In this document: positions 24,801-36,589 of the stretch, one piece after another
How positions within the stretch are numbered: the first letter of the stretch is position 1
How the letters are laid out: each line of letters opens with the position of its first letter
Assembly: GCA_027922465.2 (NCBI GenBank)
Contig: BQMF02000226.1
Location: forward strand, 372,001-436,000
Origin: Turritopsis dohrnii
Lineage: Eukaryota > Cnidaria > Hydrozoa > Anthoathecata > Oceaniidae
Direction: 5' to 3'
Length of the DNA: 64,000 nucleotides
Made by a program: the position numbers and the translations under genes
Notes under the pieces: generated by a model
What the model was told of the DNA's origin: nothing
What the model saw: only the letters and a program-made list of their open reading frames with translations
Database searches by the model: none

Positions 24801-26349
24801 ACGCAACAGCGTGTTTACTTGCAAAATGAATTAAAACGCCTTTCCACAACCGTTAACATCGATGACAAGTCTGGCAAAGGTAAAAAGAAATTGGTAGTTT
24901 TTTTTATGATTTTATTGTCAATAGAACTTTTTGTAAATTACTTTCTAAGCAGGTTTTGCTTGGTTTTTCAGTTGAGTGAATTTCGCTTCGCTTACACAAG
25001 GAAGCAATATGTAATAGGACATGGTGATGGACATTCAAGTGTTTTCAGAAAAATAAAATATTATCTCTCTTGAAATCAGTTATATGTCAGAGAGTTTCCA
25101 TGAACGACCATAGATTATTTTATTATTGAAAGATGTTCAATGGATATATCTTATAAATAGGAAGACCGGATAAACTTCATTATCATCATGCTTAGCAAAA
25201 AAATGTTAATGTTCAATCGTATTTGTGCGCCTCTTTTTGCGATTCGAAACGAGGCGAGGGTCTTTGATATGAGAAAAAAGTTTATTCATTTATCCTATTT
25301 AAAACGTGCAGGTTTCATTTGGAAATCAGCTTTTATTATCTGCTTAGAAACTCCGGGAAACGACATTGATCTGTTAAAACAGCAACTGGAAGTTTATGCG
25401 GAAGATTTCAACGCCGAAAAACATGAAAAACAAAGACTATTACAGGAAAATGAACAATTGAAGAAAAAAGTCAAATCGTTTACTGAGGAGAAAGATACTC
25501 TCATCAGACAGGTGTGTGAGATAAGCAGTGTTATCATCTAAGAAGCAACTTTGCTTTCACTGTATTTTTATTTTGCAGCGTACCTTATTATACAAAACTA
25601 ACGAATGATGAAATTAACGCGGCTTTTTGTACCCGCGTAAATTTTGATATTTGTTCATTTAGTCACCCTTTAATTTTTGTGTTCACTAATTTTAATAACG
25701 TTAATTCCCGGCGGAAAAAAAGTCGTTCAAGGGATAAAATGTATTTAAAGAATCACTTAAAGAAAGTAGAAAATTTACAGTCAATCAGTCAACAATACAA
25801 TCATTCTGGTTTTCCTGAACCTCTTCAGATACACCTTCATCATCGCTACTATCGAATTTAATGATGTAATCATCTTGTGTAGGATAACTGTAACAGAATC
25901 AATCTTCGCCATTCGCTATTCCATTCAATTTTAACATGTATCATGTATCACCTAGAAGAAGTTATGCTTCTTCCCCTTTATTTATTTACAAACTTTCACT
26001 TTTTAATTTTTACAGAGAAAATATAAAATCAATAAAAATTCAGGAAAACCGCGTTAATTTTGTCAGTTTTAAAGCAAAATGAGTTTTGGACCGCGTTAAT
26101 TTTTTTCTTGTGTTAATTTTTTGGCGTTAATTTCATCATTCGTATTACGTACTTTATAAGAAATGCGCTATTTCATAAATCTTCGTTTGAACTATTACAT
26201 GAAACTTGAATGCTTTTTACATTTAGTTGCAAATCTACGAAGAAGACTTTCAATGTGAACGAGAGAAGCGCATTAATCTGATGCGCAGAACAATTTGTCC
26301 TGACGATGAGGTACCGGCTCCATTTTCGTTTCTTATTTCTTATTATTAA
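21819..26349 (+). CDS. UBAN-domain coiled-coil protein (NEMO/optineurin/TNIP family), nine coding exons
   Basis: Exons inferred from GT-AG sites with consistent phase: 21819-21888, 22559-22647, 22770-22868, 23188-23299, 23407-23534, 23878-24177, 24741-24879, 25348-25511 and 26227-26310, about 395 codons. The protein begins MELQGVETAK. It has a charged N-terminal third, a coiled coil (LREENQSLQSKLKKQEEEKK, exon 5) and a TNIP-like segment INHAWDMHYQK at about 170-178 (exon 6). Exons 8 and 9 each hold a UBAN-like core: QLEVYAEDFNAEK (about 325-337) and LQIYEEDFQCERE (about 368-380). UBAN motifs of NEMO, optineurin and ABIN proteins bind linear or K63 ubiquitin in NF-kB regulation, so a cytosolic signalling adaptor is inferred. 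After exon 9 the frame either splices at GAG|GTACCG or reads through to TAA at 26347-26349. No C-terminal zinc finger was found downstream. Which member of the family it is remains open; TNIP fits best. Confidence 0.82.
25601..26143. mobile_element. MITE in the intron between the two UBAN exons
   Basis: A perfect 20-bp terminal inverted repeat, ACGAATGATGAAATTAACGC, lies at 25601-25620 and inverted at 26124-26143. CCGCGTTAATTTT-type words recur inside. It is 543 bp long and non-coding. No clear target duplication was found. It fills most of the intron between 25511 and 26227. The short ORF at 25679-25861 lies inside it. Confidence 0.75.
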
Positions 26350-26426
26350 TAATAACAACATTCGCAAAAACACGACTATATATTTCCCCAAAGTTGCCGT
26401 TTTAAAAATTACTGTGTTTACATTGA

Positions 26427-26455
26427 GTAAGTAAGTAAGTAAGTAAGTAAGTAAG
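26427..26455 (+). repeat. (GTAA)n microsatellite
   Basis: Seven uninterrupted GTAA units downstream of the last recognised UBAN-gene exon. Confidence 0.9.
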
Positions 26456-26561
26456 GATTTATTTCTAGTATATCCAAATAGATACATTTGGTTCTTCACC
26501 TAGAAATGTGTATGATATTAATGTGTTTGCATTACGTGAACTCAGATAAAATATAAATAAA

Positions 26562-27125
26562 CTAGTATCCCGGGTAAAAACTTTTTACCGAACTTAACTT
26601 CGAAAAGGAAGGGTCAAAATCGCCTTTCCCGTGAGCAATCCCCGTGATGAAAATTTCAATTTAGGAATTGGAAACCGAAAATGTAACCATGTTGTAGAGC
26701 TCGAAAAACTGATCAAAAAAATGTATGGGATCGTTTCGCTACGACCAACCGTTGCAGAGATATGGTCGATCAAAGGTTTTGATGACGTCATATCCGCAGT
26801 ACCAAATAAAATTTAGGCCCAAATGATGCGTCACCCCATCACCCGTATCGCTTACCCCAAAAAACGTCAGTTATCCCTATTGGTTCTCGAGATATTTCCC
26901 CAAAAACGTCGCGTTCGATTGGGGATGCAATGCAATGATTCCCCGTGATCATAAAAAACTGACGTCAAATGATGCCACGTGCTTTTGGAATGATCGTGAA
27001 AAAAGTGTCTCTCGCCTCTACGTGGTTTTACGCGCTCGTAAGAGGAGGATGACCGTAAATTTAAACTAAATATATCACTCTCTAAAATAAAAGTGGGATG
27101 CACAACGCGGATTATTATAATAAGA
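26562..27125 (-). mobile_element. Non-autonomous Helitron 1
   Basis: Read on the minus strand, the element starts TCTTATTATAATAATCC at 27125. It ends with a hairpin (CGGTAAAAAG/TTTTTACCCG), nine further bases and CTAG at 26562-26565, followed by T. TC start, CTRR end after a hairpin and no target duplication are the Helitron hallmarks. It encodes no protein. The interior (for example AAAAATGTATGGGATCGTTT) is shared with element 2 and with the copy at 40 kb. The short ORFs at 26594-26816 on both strands are spurious. Confidence 0.8.
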
Positions 27126-27685
27126 CTAGTATCTCGCGTAAAAGTTTTTTACGGCTTTAATTTCGAAACGGATGTGCAAGAATCCCCCGTTCCCATGTGA
27201 GAACCCCGTGACGAAAATTTCAATTACGGAATCTGGGCTGGAAAGTGTACTGATGTTGTAGAGCTTGAAAAACTGATCAAAAAAATGTATGGGATCGTTT
27301 CGCTACGATCAACCGCTGCAGAGATATCAGCGATCAAAGATTTTGATGACGTCATAGCCGCAGTACCAAATAAAATTTAGGCCCAAATGTTGCATCACCC
27401 CATCACCCGTGTTGCCGACCCTAAAAAACGTCAGTTATCGCTATTGGTTCTCGAGATATTTCCCCAAAAACGCCGCGTTCGATTGGGGATGCAATGCAAT
27501 GGCTCCCCCGTGATACGACAAAAATAACTGACGTCACGCCGCGTGCTATTATACTAATCGCCAATTATCAATGGTCTAACGAAAAAATGACCACGATTAA
27601 GAAGATTTTGACCATTAAAAAAACAAAAACAAAACACTCTCTAAGTTAAATGTGTTGCACACGATTGCGAATTAGTATAAGTAGA
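27126..27685 (-). mobile_element. Non-autonomous Helitron 2
   Basis: On the minus strand it starts TCTACTTATACTAATTCGC at 27685 and ends with the hairpin CCGTAAAAAACTTTTACG, a short tail and CTAG at 27126-27129. It abuts Helitron 1 directly. Its 5' end of about 100 bp is nearly identical to the 5' end of the large Helitron at 36345-36453, which could therefore have mobilised it. Confidence 0.82.
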
Positions 27686-27739
27686 CTAGCCGCCCAGGCG
27701 GCGTCGCTCGCCACCCATGTTCAGCATGCGTCCAGTTCA

Positions 27740-30700
27740 CGAAAAGTAAAAGTAGTAAAGTAAAAGTAGTATAATAAGATTGTTTTCTGGAAAGAACCAA
27801 ACATCAACATAATAACTTTATAGTTAGGTATACAAATAACCTTATAACTACACCTTATTCTTAAATAGACAAAAATACAATGATGAAGAAATTGATACCT
27901 TCCAGTGATGATTCTTTCCATTAATGCAATATCAGAATAACAAATTCTTTCAATGAATATAATGATCTTCACCAACAAAATCAACATCATGATTTAAACC
28001 ATGACATTCCACTGCAACCATCTTATTATAATATTAACCTAAAAGAATAATATTAAAAGACCATGAAAATAAGGTTCTGCCAGTGTCTGAGGTAAAAAGA
28101 GTGATACAATAATACAGGTTCAGGTTCATAATATCTTTGTATCACACATCCCGCCAAAACTTTTTCAAAAACCCTGTTCAAAAAGACCTGTCATCCAGTG
28201 TAAAAGGTTTTTACAGGTGCTAATAAAGAAGGCGTGTCTGTTGTAGTCAGGAAAGGCATATATTTTATAAATTATTACTTATTGTAATACAAAAGTACAA
28301 CAAAATATGTTCATCAGAAAGATGTATTAAATAACGTTTTGATAAAGCATTAACCATTTTCTACAACATTTAAATAACCATTTCATACATCATGGAACTT
28401 CGAAATAAGTTGGTGAGGTAACGATAACGATATTATTTCGAACTTCGCATAGACAAAATGTTTGATGAAATAAATATCATGAGCAATGGATAAGGACGTT
28501 GTCTGCAATAATTCGTTGCTGCCAATCTGTAAATGTAATCAAAAAATAAGTTGTTAGGAGCAACAAAATTAGCTTGGATGATAGGTTTGAATCTGACTCA
28601 CCATTGTTTCCCTTCACATCTAAACTAACTGTAAACATCTGAATATCTTTATGTGTCTAAACCTATAATCATCTACTGCATGCAGAGAACAAATAATCAT
28701 GTTAAAGCAGCCTTAAAAACTGATTGGAAACTAAGCTGTTAATTTGCATGCAGATAAGCCAATCAACACTGATATTGGAAAATCAGCTGACAAAACCAAG
28801 CAATTCTACTAATAAAAGTCATCTCCGTTAACTTTGAAATAACAAACTTAAAGATTTAAAAAAATAACAAAAAAAAAAAAAAAAAATTTCAGGTCAACAC
28901 TAATTCATTGACAAAATTAAACTAAACAAATGAATTGATAGTCTCCAAGGGATACTGTGATGAAAGAAGTAAACAAAGCTAATTTAATGTTATAACTATA
29001 TTCTCCTAACTATAATAAATAACTATGATGTATAACTATAATAACTTTAACTTTAACAATGTCTGAAACTGCCATACAATTGAATTAATTTTGTGAGGTA
29101 ATTAAAATCCAAATCAAAAATCATGAAACTGTAGATAAAATTGTATGGCAGTTTCATACCACCTTCAGTTTTCAATGCATTTAAGTGATTATTATCTGAT
29201 ACTAATGTAAAAATTCATATTCAATAGACACGACTGACATAGCAGCATGTAAATTTTTCACTCAAAAAATATTTTATATATAAAAAAGAAGTATTCACTT
29301 AAAAGCATTGAAAATTGAAGGTGCAAAATTATTGTACACCGTGATCTTGTTCAGAACTTGGCTATTATTGTTATTTTTTTCGGGATTTTCATTTTTTACA
29401 TTTTTTTGTTTTTTTTGATTTTTTTGTTTTTTCCATATGAATGATGGATGATCCCGACCCCCTAGTCTCTTCCATACCCGATAAGCTGCCTGTGACCGGG
29501 GGCCGGGATGTGTGCGTCGATATGTTAGAAAGTCTTTGTATGTGCCTACAATAAATAGTTAAAACATTATCTGTTAATGAAGAAGTAATTGTAAAAGTTG
29601 ATGTGATGAAGACAAACATACATTCTTGTGTTGTTACTTGAAGTGAATCTAAAAATCAAACAAAATGCAAAGAAGACACAAATACGTCTCGAGCAAATGC
29701 CCTGCTAAAGTTACAATTATAAGAAGTATTACCATTTTTCGCTGATGTAGCAATGGCTAAATGAAATGATTGAGAACATTATGGCATATGGATGCAATGA
29801 TACATCAATGAACATGAAGAAGTTGCTCTTATACTAAATATTTTAAATCTTCAAGCAATTTAATATCAAGCATTTTGATATCCCAGAATACAATACTGCA
29901 TTATAAAACAGACTGAAAGGAATTTCATTTGAAATCCTTACCACTTTCAACACCAGTTATTGTTACAGAATCTGACAAAGGAAAGGAAAATGTTATAAGG
30001 AAATACATAAAAATATGGATTGGCATCACAAAAACATTGCTTACTTTTGGTAGTTGACAAAGATGATGATGAAGCTAAATGAAATGTAATGAGGTAATAG
30101 TGAAGGTTAAACATGTGACATTAACAACGAAACATTAATATGTATCAACTCTTACTATCAGCTGTCGGCAAAACATCATCTAAATAAAAAGGTTTAAAAC
30201 ATAGCTGTTATACATCAAACTCTGAAATCCAAACAATTGGATTAGGAGATGACAAAAAACTGGATTGGAAAAAAAATCAAGAGAAAATTGAAACTCCACA
30301 GTAACTCCAATAAAAATTCTTACTATTTTCAAGTTCTTCAGTGCAATCTACATCAATGACAACATATAAAATAGACAAAACTGTATTAAAAGAATAACTT
30401 ATGACTAAAATGAATGTGCTATAGAAGAAAAAAACGTTTACCACCTCCTAATAACCTCTCCTCTGAAGCTGAAATGAAATCAATTCGCTTTAAGTATTTT
30501 AATTACTTTAATAGAAAGTCAAAAAAAAATTAATATTTTACCCTGCGACAATTCCATGGGCCCTTCAAAATCATGTACCATGGTAATTATATTTATATCA
30601 CTAAATGAAGAAAAAACAAAAGTTACAATCATGGAGAGATAATATGGAGCATGCCCTGACTTTTGGTTCATGAATTGTTCACAAAGTTTCCTTCAGGAAC

Positions 30701-30850
30701 AATTCATGGTAACGGAGTACACGGCGAGAACGTAAGTCAATGGGACTTGTACTCCACCTAAAAAAACAACAAAACATACAGACTGTTCATTAGGTACAAA
30801 GTTGCCAAACAACAACAATTTCAACAGTGGCCATACCAAATGTTTACGAT
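27740..30850. other. Long non-coding 3' part of the Helitron
   Basis: No recognisable ORF on either strand. It is AT-rich, with a poly-A run near 28,860-28,890. Helitrons often carry captured host fragments here, but no exon was recognised by eye. Confidence 0.4.
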
Positions 30851-30851
30851 A

Positions 30852-31130
30852 CACTTATAATAAGCCACAACATCAAACAGCGGCTGACGTACAGAAAAAG
30901 GCACAACAACTATCAACAACAGCCACTCTGTAGGTATTTAAACTACACTTATATAAGCCACAACATCAAACAGTGGCTGACGTACAGAAGAAGCCACAAA
31001 AACATCAACTGTGGCCTCTACTGTAGGTATTTAAACTACACTTATAATAAGCCACAACATCAAACAGTGGCTGACGTACAGAAGAAGCCACAAAAAAATC
31101 AACTGTAGCCTCTACTGTAGGTATTTATGC
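30852..31130. repeat. 94-bp tandem repeat in the Helitron 3' region
   Basis: Three units with GCCACAACATCAAACAG-GGCTGACGTACAG and TGTAGGTATTTAAACTACAC, starting at about 30864, 30957 and 31051 by the GCCACAAC word. They sit just downstream of the helicase stop codon on the coding (minus) strand. The + strand ORF at 30827-31108 is a by-product. Confidence 0.8.
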
Positions 31131-31172
31131 TATTTTGTTATATAACCGAATAGGCCACGACAATCACAACAT

Positions 31173-34100
31173 TCACAGTAACACCTGTGGAAAGACAACA
31201 TTTTGAGTATACATCTTTCCATTAATATAACCTTGCTTACCCGTACCGGCAACTTTGATTTTAACATTACCAAATGCTTTTGCCCTTGAACAGGCAACAT
31301 ACAACTGTCCATGTGAAAAACACGGTTTCTGCAAAAACAAACCAATTTTATCAAACGTTTGACCTTGGCTTTTGTTAATAGTAAAAGAGTACGCCAACCG
31401 AATAGGAAGTTGTCTGCGCTTCAATACAAAAGGCATACCTGTGTCTGATGGTGACAATTGTACTCTAGGTATAAAAATCAGCTCCCCAACTGCTGACCCT
31501 GTCAAAACTTCAGCCTTAATAAAGTTATGCGACAATTCACGAACAATCAAGCGAGTGCCATTGCAGAGACCCTTCCTGATGTTCAGATTCCTCAAAAGCA
31601 TAATAATAGCCCCAGCTTTAAGTTTCAAACAATGTGGAGGCATACCGGATGGTGTAATACTATTCAGAAAATCAACCGGATAGTTTTGCTGCTCTTCTTC
31701 ATCGTCACACACCACTTCATCAGCACTGTAATAGCAAACTGCATCTCCAGGCAGTCTGTCCAACACCTCATTATTAATGATCAATGATTGGTCATTTGTC
31801 GGAGTCAGAATGGCTGTGGTAGCATATTCGTGAGGCTCCAGTCCATCGTACATCACAGATATAATCGAAGTTTCTTTAGGAACAACACAACAATCAGGAA
31901 TTTCAATGGAACCTTTAGCAGGTTCGCTTTGTTTCGTTGGAAGTTCACCATTGCCCAGTTGTAACAGCCAAGTACAGAATTCTTGCTCTTCCGGTCTAGC
32001 TCTCATATTTTCAGTGAGAGAGTATTTTGCCACTGATGCCCATAACACAGAACTGGTCAAGCAAACTTCAATAACATCGGTTGGTTTTCCCTTTTTCACA
32101 ACGGGCAAACACTGACGAAAATCTCCACCCCACAAAAGAACCTTGCCACCAAAAAGTGCATCACTGCCACAAATATCCTTGAGTAATCTGTCCACAGCAT
32201 GGAAAACATGAGTAGAAACCATAGTCGCTTCATCAATCAGAAACAGGTCGACACTTCGAAGGTATTCTGCATGTTTTGATGCTGGTGTTATATTACATAC
32301 GCTATTTTCTAAAACAGGAATAGGCAAACGAAATAATGAATGCAATGTACAACCACCAGACAGTAAGGTGGCTGCAATACCTGTATATGCAGCAGTAGCA
32401 ACTTTCCAACCTCTGGCTCTGCATGCTGCTATAACATAATTGTATGTAAAAGTCTTACCTGTACCTGCCGGTCCGTCCAAATAAAACAATGTTTCAACTA
32501 AACCATCACTAAACCATCACGCACATTCGAAACTGCAGACAAAATGGCGTCTGCCACAACTAACTGCTGTTCGTTAAGCAAAGGCCTTACCTGTTCAGCC
32601 CTGTCGATGTAAATATTTACATCAACTTCTTCCTGAGCAACCTCCTGAATCAATTCAGGAAGATTAAACTGTGTTAAAGTCATTCCAAATTGTCTCAGGA
32701 CATTATCAATATAACCCAAAACCCTTTGCTCAGCTTGAGCAACAGCCAATGTTCGAAGGTAGTCTTCACACAGATTCCCCTTGAATGTATTCCACAATTC
32801 AAGAGGATTAGAGGGCTCACAGTGACTCAAAATAGTAACAAACAGTTGTCTAAGCTGTTGGGGCATTTGAAACGTTGAAGCCTCTTCCAATGTATTGTGC
32901 CATTCTGCATCATCTTGCAAAAGACGTCTGGCAATACATGCTTCTCGGAATGTGTCGTAAACAACTCCATTGAAAGTACGCAAATCCTCGAAAGACGTAG
33001 CACCTGCAACATGCAACAACAAAACTCGTAGAAAAAAACGTTCTCCTTCTGACGGTCGAGCATTGTATAACCGAGCAACTATTGGTTTTAATGTCTTTTT
33101 TCGTTTTTTCCATTTTTTCTCCTTATCATGAAAAACATAATGATACGGAATATCTGAGTAAAGATACCGCCGTGCATCAGGATCGTCTACGTTCAGATTA
33201 AACCATGCTGTCAAGTGACTATCCTTTAATGCCCCTTCAGCAGCTGCCTCCTCTTCACCAGCTCTAAAATAAACTTGATGGCGATCAGGTAAATGAACAG
33301 CTAATCGCTTAATAGTATGTGATTTTTCATGCATAGAGAACTCAAATATTCTCCATAATGCCTCAGGCGCACTGACATATCGAGCATCCAGAAATGTTTT
33401 TATTTCGTCATGCTCCAAACGTTCATTAATCTCCACATTAGCACGATCATGTCCCTTGTAAACATATTTAAAGAGATATTTCACGCTCCTGATCGTGGTA
33501 CATGCTTCCAAATTTATGTGAGCATTATACTTCTTGGACAACCACGGACAGTATGGAACTACCCATTGATTATCTAAGTCCACATTTCTTACCCTCACAG
33601 TACGGCCATTGTTACATCTGCGATAGAGTGGATACCCATTTGCATTCATTTGGGTTGTTTCACAAAATCGCTTTGGAAAATCCTTGGTGCAGTTGCCATC
33701 ATCTCCCATACAAACTGCATTAGGGTTAGCATTCCCACAGGGACCATGAATCATACATGACTTGATGATATTATGAAGTTCTGGTTCCTGTTCAGGATCT
33801 GGTATTTCAGCAGAAATTAAGCTGTCAATGTCATCAGCATTACGTAGTTTGTCCTCTTGTGCTAAATGGATAAGAATATGAGCATGTGGTAAAGAACGTT
33901 TCTGAAATTCAATAACATACAAATGAGAAATGGCTTTTCCCAAAACTCCATTTTTATTTATATCCTCCAAAAGCGCTTTTAATTTTAAATTGAAAACACG
34001 TGTAATCAAGTCCGGACGATAATGTGCAGGCTCATTATCTAAGTTTTCCGTGATCTCCTTCCATTTCGGATTGCACGTAAATGTACAAAACAAATCCGGC

Positions 34101-35750
34101 TTGCCCATTTTAGTTACCATAGCCATAGCATCTTGATAATTCTGTTGCATGGCCCTTGGACCACCCTGAAAGGAAGAGGGAAGAATAACGGGTCTGCCTG
34201 CATGAAGGCCACGATTTTCTGCAACATTTTCAAGATAATCAATGAGCCCTTGAAATTGCTCAACACGGAAATTGGCCTGGTTTTGACGAATATAATTAAG
34301 ACGGTCAGATTCAACTTTGCAGTAACAATCTACAGCATATTGTTGAAGTAATCTTTTACCTTTTAAAATGGGACTAAAAGCATCTCTAAATGCAAACCTA
34401 TAAGTATAATATTGCAACATGGTAGTACGACAATGCCGGCCTGTTGTATATTCTGCTACATGAGGAATGTCGGAACTCCAACCCAACTCGCCTCTTGGAA
34501 AAAATACAGGATATACCATTGGATCGAGATTAGGCGAATGCACAGGCAAATCCTGCAATGGTCTATCTCGTGGGTAAACAACGATGTCCCGAGCCAATGG
34601 TGGTGCACCATCTTCACCAACAAAAACAGCAGCTACTTCATCATGGTGAGGTAGATTGTATCGACGCCGGTCACCACCACTTCTCAAATGCATTCTGACC
34701 TGGAAAACAATAGCAATGATCTGTAATTATCACTTCAAAGATTTTTAATTATTACTTTTCATCATATTTTCCATTTACCTCAGATGGGCGACGATTTTGC
34801 AAGTTTGCAAGTTGAAATTCCTCTGCCTCTACCTCACCCATGTGTTTGTAAGCAGCTGCAAATGGACTCTCCCTTATAATAATGTCTTGCAAAGTTTGCA
34901 TGACTTCGGGACAACAACCTCGATTTTCTGGTCTTGCCATTCTCTCATTGAACGCATCCATACCATCATAGATATATAACTGACCAAAGGATGGAGGAAT
35001 ACCCGGTGGTGGGTGTAAATTACCTGTTCGGTGACATACCTGGCCATTAATACGAAAAACTGGTGGACCACGACCTTGTGGCACAACCAATTTTGCACCC
35101 ATCGAAGCAAAAGCAACCGAACTATTGAACTTTCGAATATTTTCTTGAAAGTTCTTTGATTGATTAGAATCACCTACTAAAAGTTCTTTAAGATCATTAG
35201 GATAATAAATGCCATCTAAATGTACTTTACCATTGTGACAGCACTTAAAATTGATTTCGTCACCAAACATTTTGGCACCACAAAACTGACAGACCTTGTC
35301 CATGGCACCAAGATAATGTAGCTCAGGCATTTGGTCTTGTCGAGCAGCACGATGGAATTGAGGATTTGCATTTCGTTGAACAGCACGCCTAGCCCTCATG
35401 CGCTGCGCATTCTCATTCTGCCTGGCTAATGTTTCACCTGGCTGTTCATCTTGACGATAATTAACTTGCCTTTGAGCATTATTGATTCTAAGTCTCTCAT
35501 TTTCTGATACTGGCTGGATGTTATTCGTCTGCTGAAGCTGTTGCCGCCTTGCTTCAGCTACATCCTCATTTGCATGCCTACGCTGAATAACAGAGCGAAT
35601 TTGCTGCTGATCAGGAGGCTGCAAAACAAACTGCCCATTCCTAAAAACAGCCTGGAAGCCAGGAACAATATTAGTGCCTCGTATATTAAACATCGCAAAC
35701 AATAGATAGTAGAAAAAGAAATATCCACCAAAAGCAAAGAAACAGCACAA
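31173..35750 (-). CDS. Helitron Rep-helicase protein (RepHel), one intron, one frameshift
   Basis: Translated on the minus strand. Exon 1 (35750-34779) holds a Gln/Arg-rich N-terminus and a zinc finger (CQFCGAKMF...CCHNGKV) of the Helitron_like_N type. A 79-bp intron (34778-34700, GAG|GTAAAT to TTCCAG|GTC) joins it in phase 0 to exon 2, although each side is also an ORF of its own (332 and 731 codons). Exon 2 carries the HUH endonuclease: FQKRSLPHAHILIHL with the metal-binding histidines, and KYLFKYVYKG with the two catalytic tyrosines. It then continues into a PIF1-family SF1B helicase: GPAGTGKTF (Walker A), LFLIDEATM (Walker B), GGDFRQCLPV and the C-terminal FTINKSQGQTF/VACSRAK motifs. An 11-bp tandem duplication at 32497-32518 shifts the frame between Rep and helicase. 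The enzyme would nick, transfer and unwind DNA in rolling-circle transposition. As sequenced it cannot make the full protein. Confidence 0.88.
34700..34778 (-). other. Intron in the Helitron ORF
   Basis: On the minus strand it begins GTAAATGG after GAG and ends TTGTTTTCCAG before GTCAGAATG. Removing it joins the two reading frames in phase 0. It contains an in-frame stop, so splicing is needed to make one protein. Confidence 0.7.
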
Positions 35751-36344
35751 AAAAACCTGGTGGAAGCGAAAACAAACCCTTCTTTCTACAAACTAACAAC
35801 ACTAATGTGGATAGCTAAACAACCTAAGAAAAAAGCGAAAAAAAGCTTTTGAAACGTTTCTCAAATAGAATAACGGCTGTACATCTAAGTTTTCAGTGAC
35901 AAACCTTTCTTTCTATTTTCTGTCTTTCTGCTTTCTTTCTATATCACAGTAATGAACCTGAATAAATGACAAACACTATAGGTTGAAAAGGTTGGAAAAC
36001 CTTCGTGGAGTTTACCATTTTTAAAAATAATAAACACAATACCTCGTCGTTACGTAATTCTTTCGCTTTCGATGATAAACAGACTTTATAAACTTGATGA
36101 TAAACTTGATTGACAACTATATTGATAACTGGATACCATAGACAATTACGATTGTCTATATTTTGTATTTTCTTTCTGGAGCGTAACCGCAATGAATAGG
36201 AAACTTAATTTGTTTACTTTTTCAACGAAGGTCGTCGCTATAGTTTTTCCGATTTCAGCAACCAATAAAAACGGCGAAATGGCGATCACGTGTCAAAACA
36301 AATGATGAAAAGTAGGCATTTTGAGGGTTTCTTCAATGGTCGAA
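35751..36344. other. Helitron 5' leader region
   Basis: Lies between the Helitron 5' end and the first ORF. No other gene was recognised, and the short minus ORF at 35944-36192 has no domain. Promoter elements could not be pinned down. Confidence 0.4.
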
Positions 36345-36589
36345 CTGCCGCTATATGACCATGATTAAGAAGATTTTGACCATTAAAAAACAAAAAAACA
36401 AACACTCTCTAAGTTAAATGTGTTACACACTATTGCGAATTAGTATAAGTAGATTAATTATTAAAACATCAGAAAACGTAGTGTATTGGGCCGAATTGGT
36501 AATTGTACGGATGAAGTAGGGATTGTGTTAAGATCGTGGAATCAGTTAGCATTAAGAAGAAAAAAAACAACCCAAAAAACACTGAAATA

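Larger units (their letters stand above)
27686..36453 (-). mobile_element. Near-autonomous 8.8-kb Helitron
   Basis: On the minus strand the 5' terminus is TCTACTTATACTAATTCGC at 36453, preceded by A. The 3' terminus is a GCCGCC-TG-GGCGGC hairpin running into CTAG at 27686-27689, followed by T. This matches Helitron insertion between A and T. It carries a RepHel-type protein in two exons (31173-35750). About 3 kb of the 3' side (27690-30850) has no recognised gene and could be captured or filler sequence. The 3' end abuts Helitron 2 exactly, so this element inserted at the A-T junction of that element's 5' terminus. Confidence 0.85.

Noticed and set aside
30827..31108. 93-codon + strand ORF with HNIKQ repeats
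   Set aside because: Comes from the 94-bp tandem repeat in the Helitron 3' region.
31372..34654. Several + strand ORFs of 60-103 codons
   Set aside because: Antisense shadows of the Helitron Rep-helicase gene.
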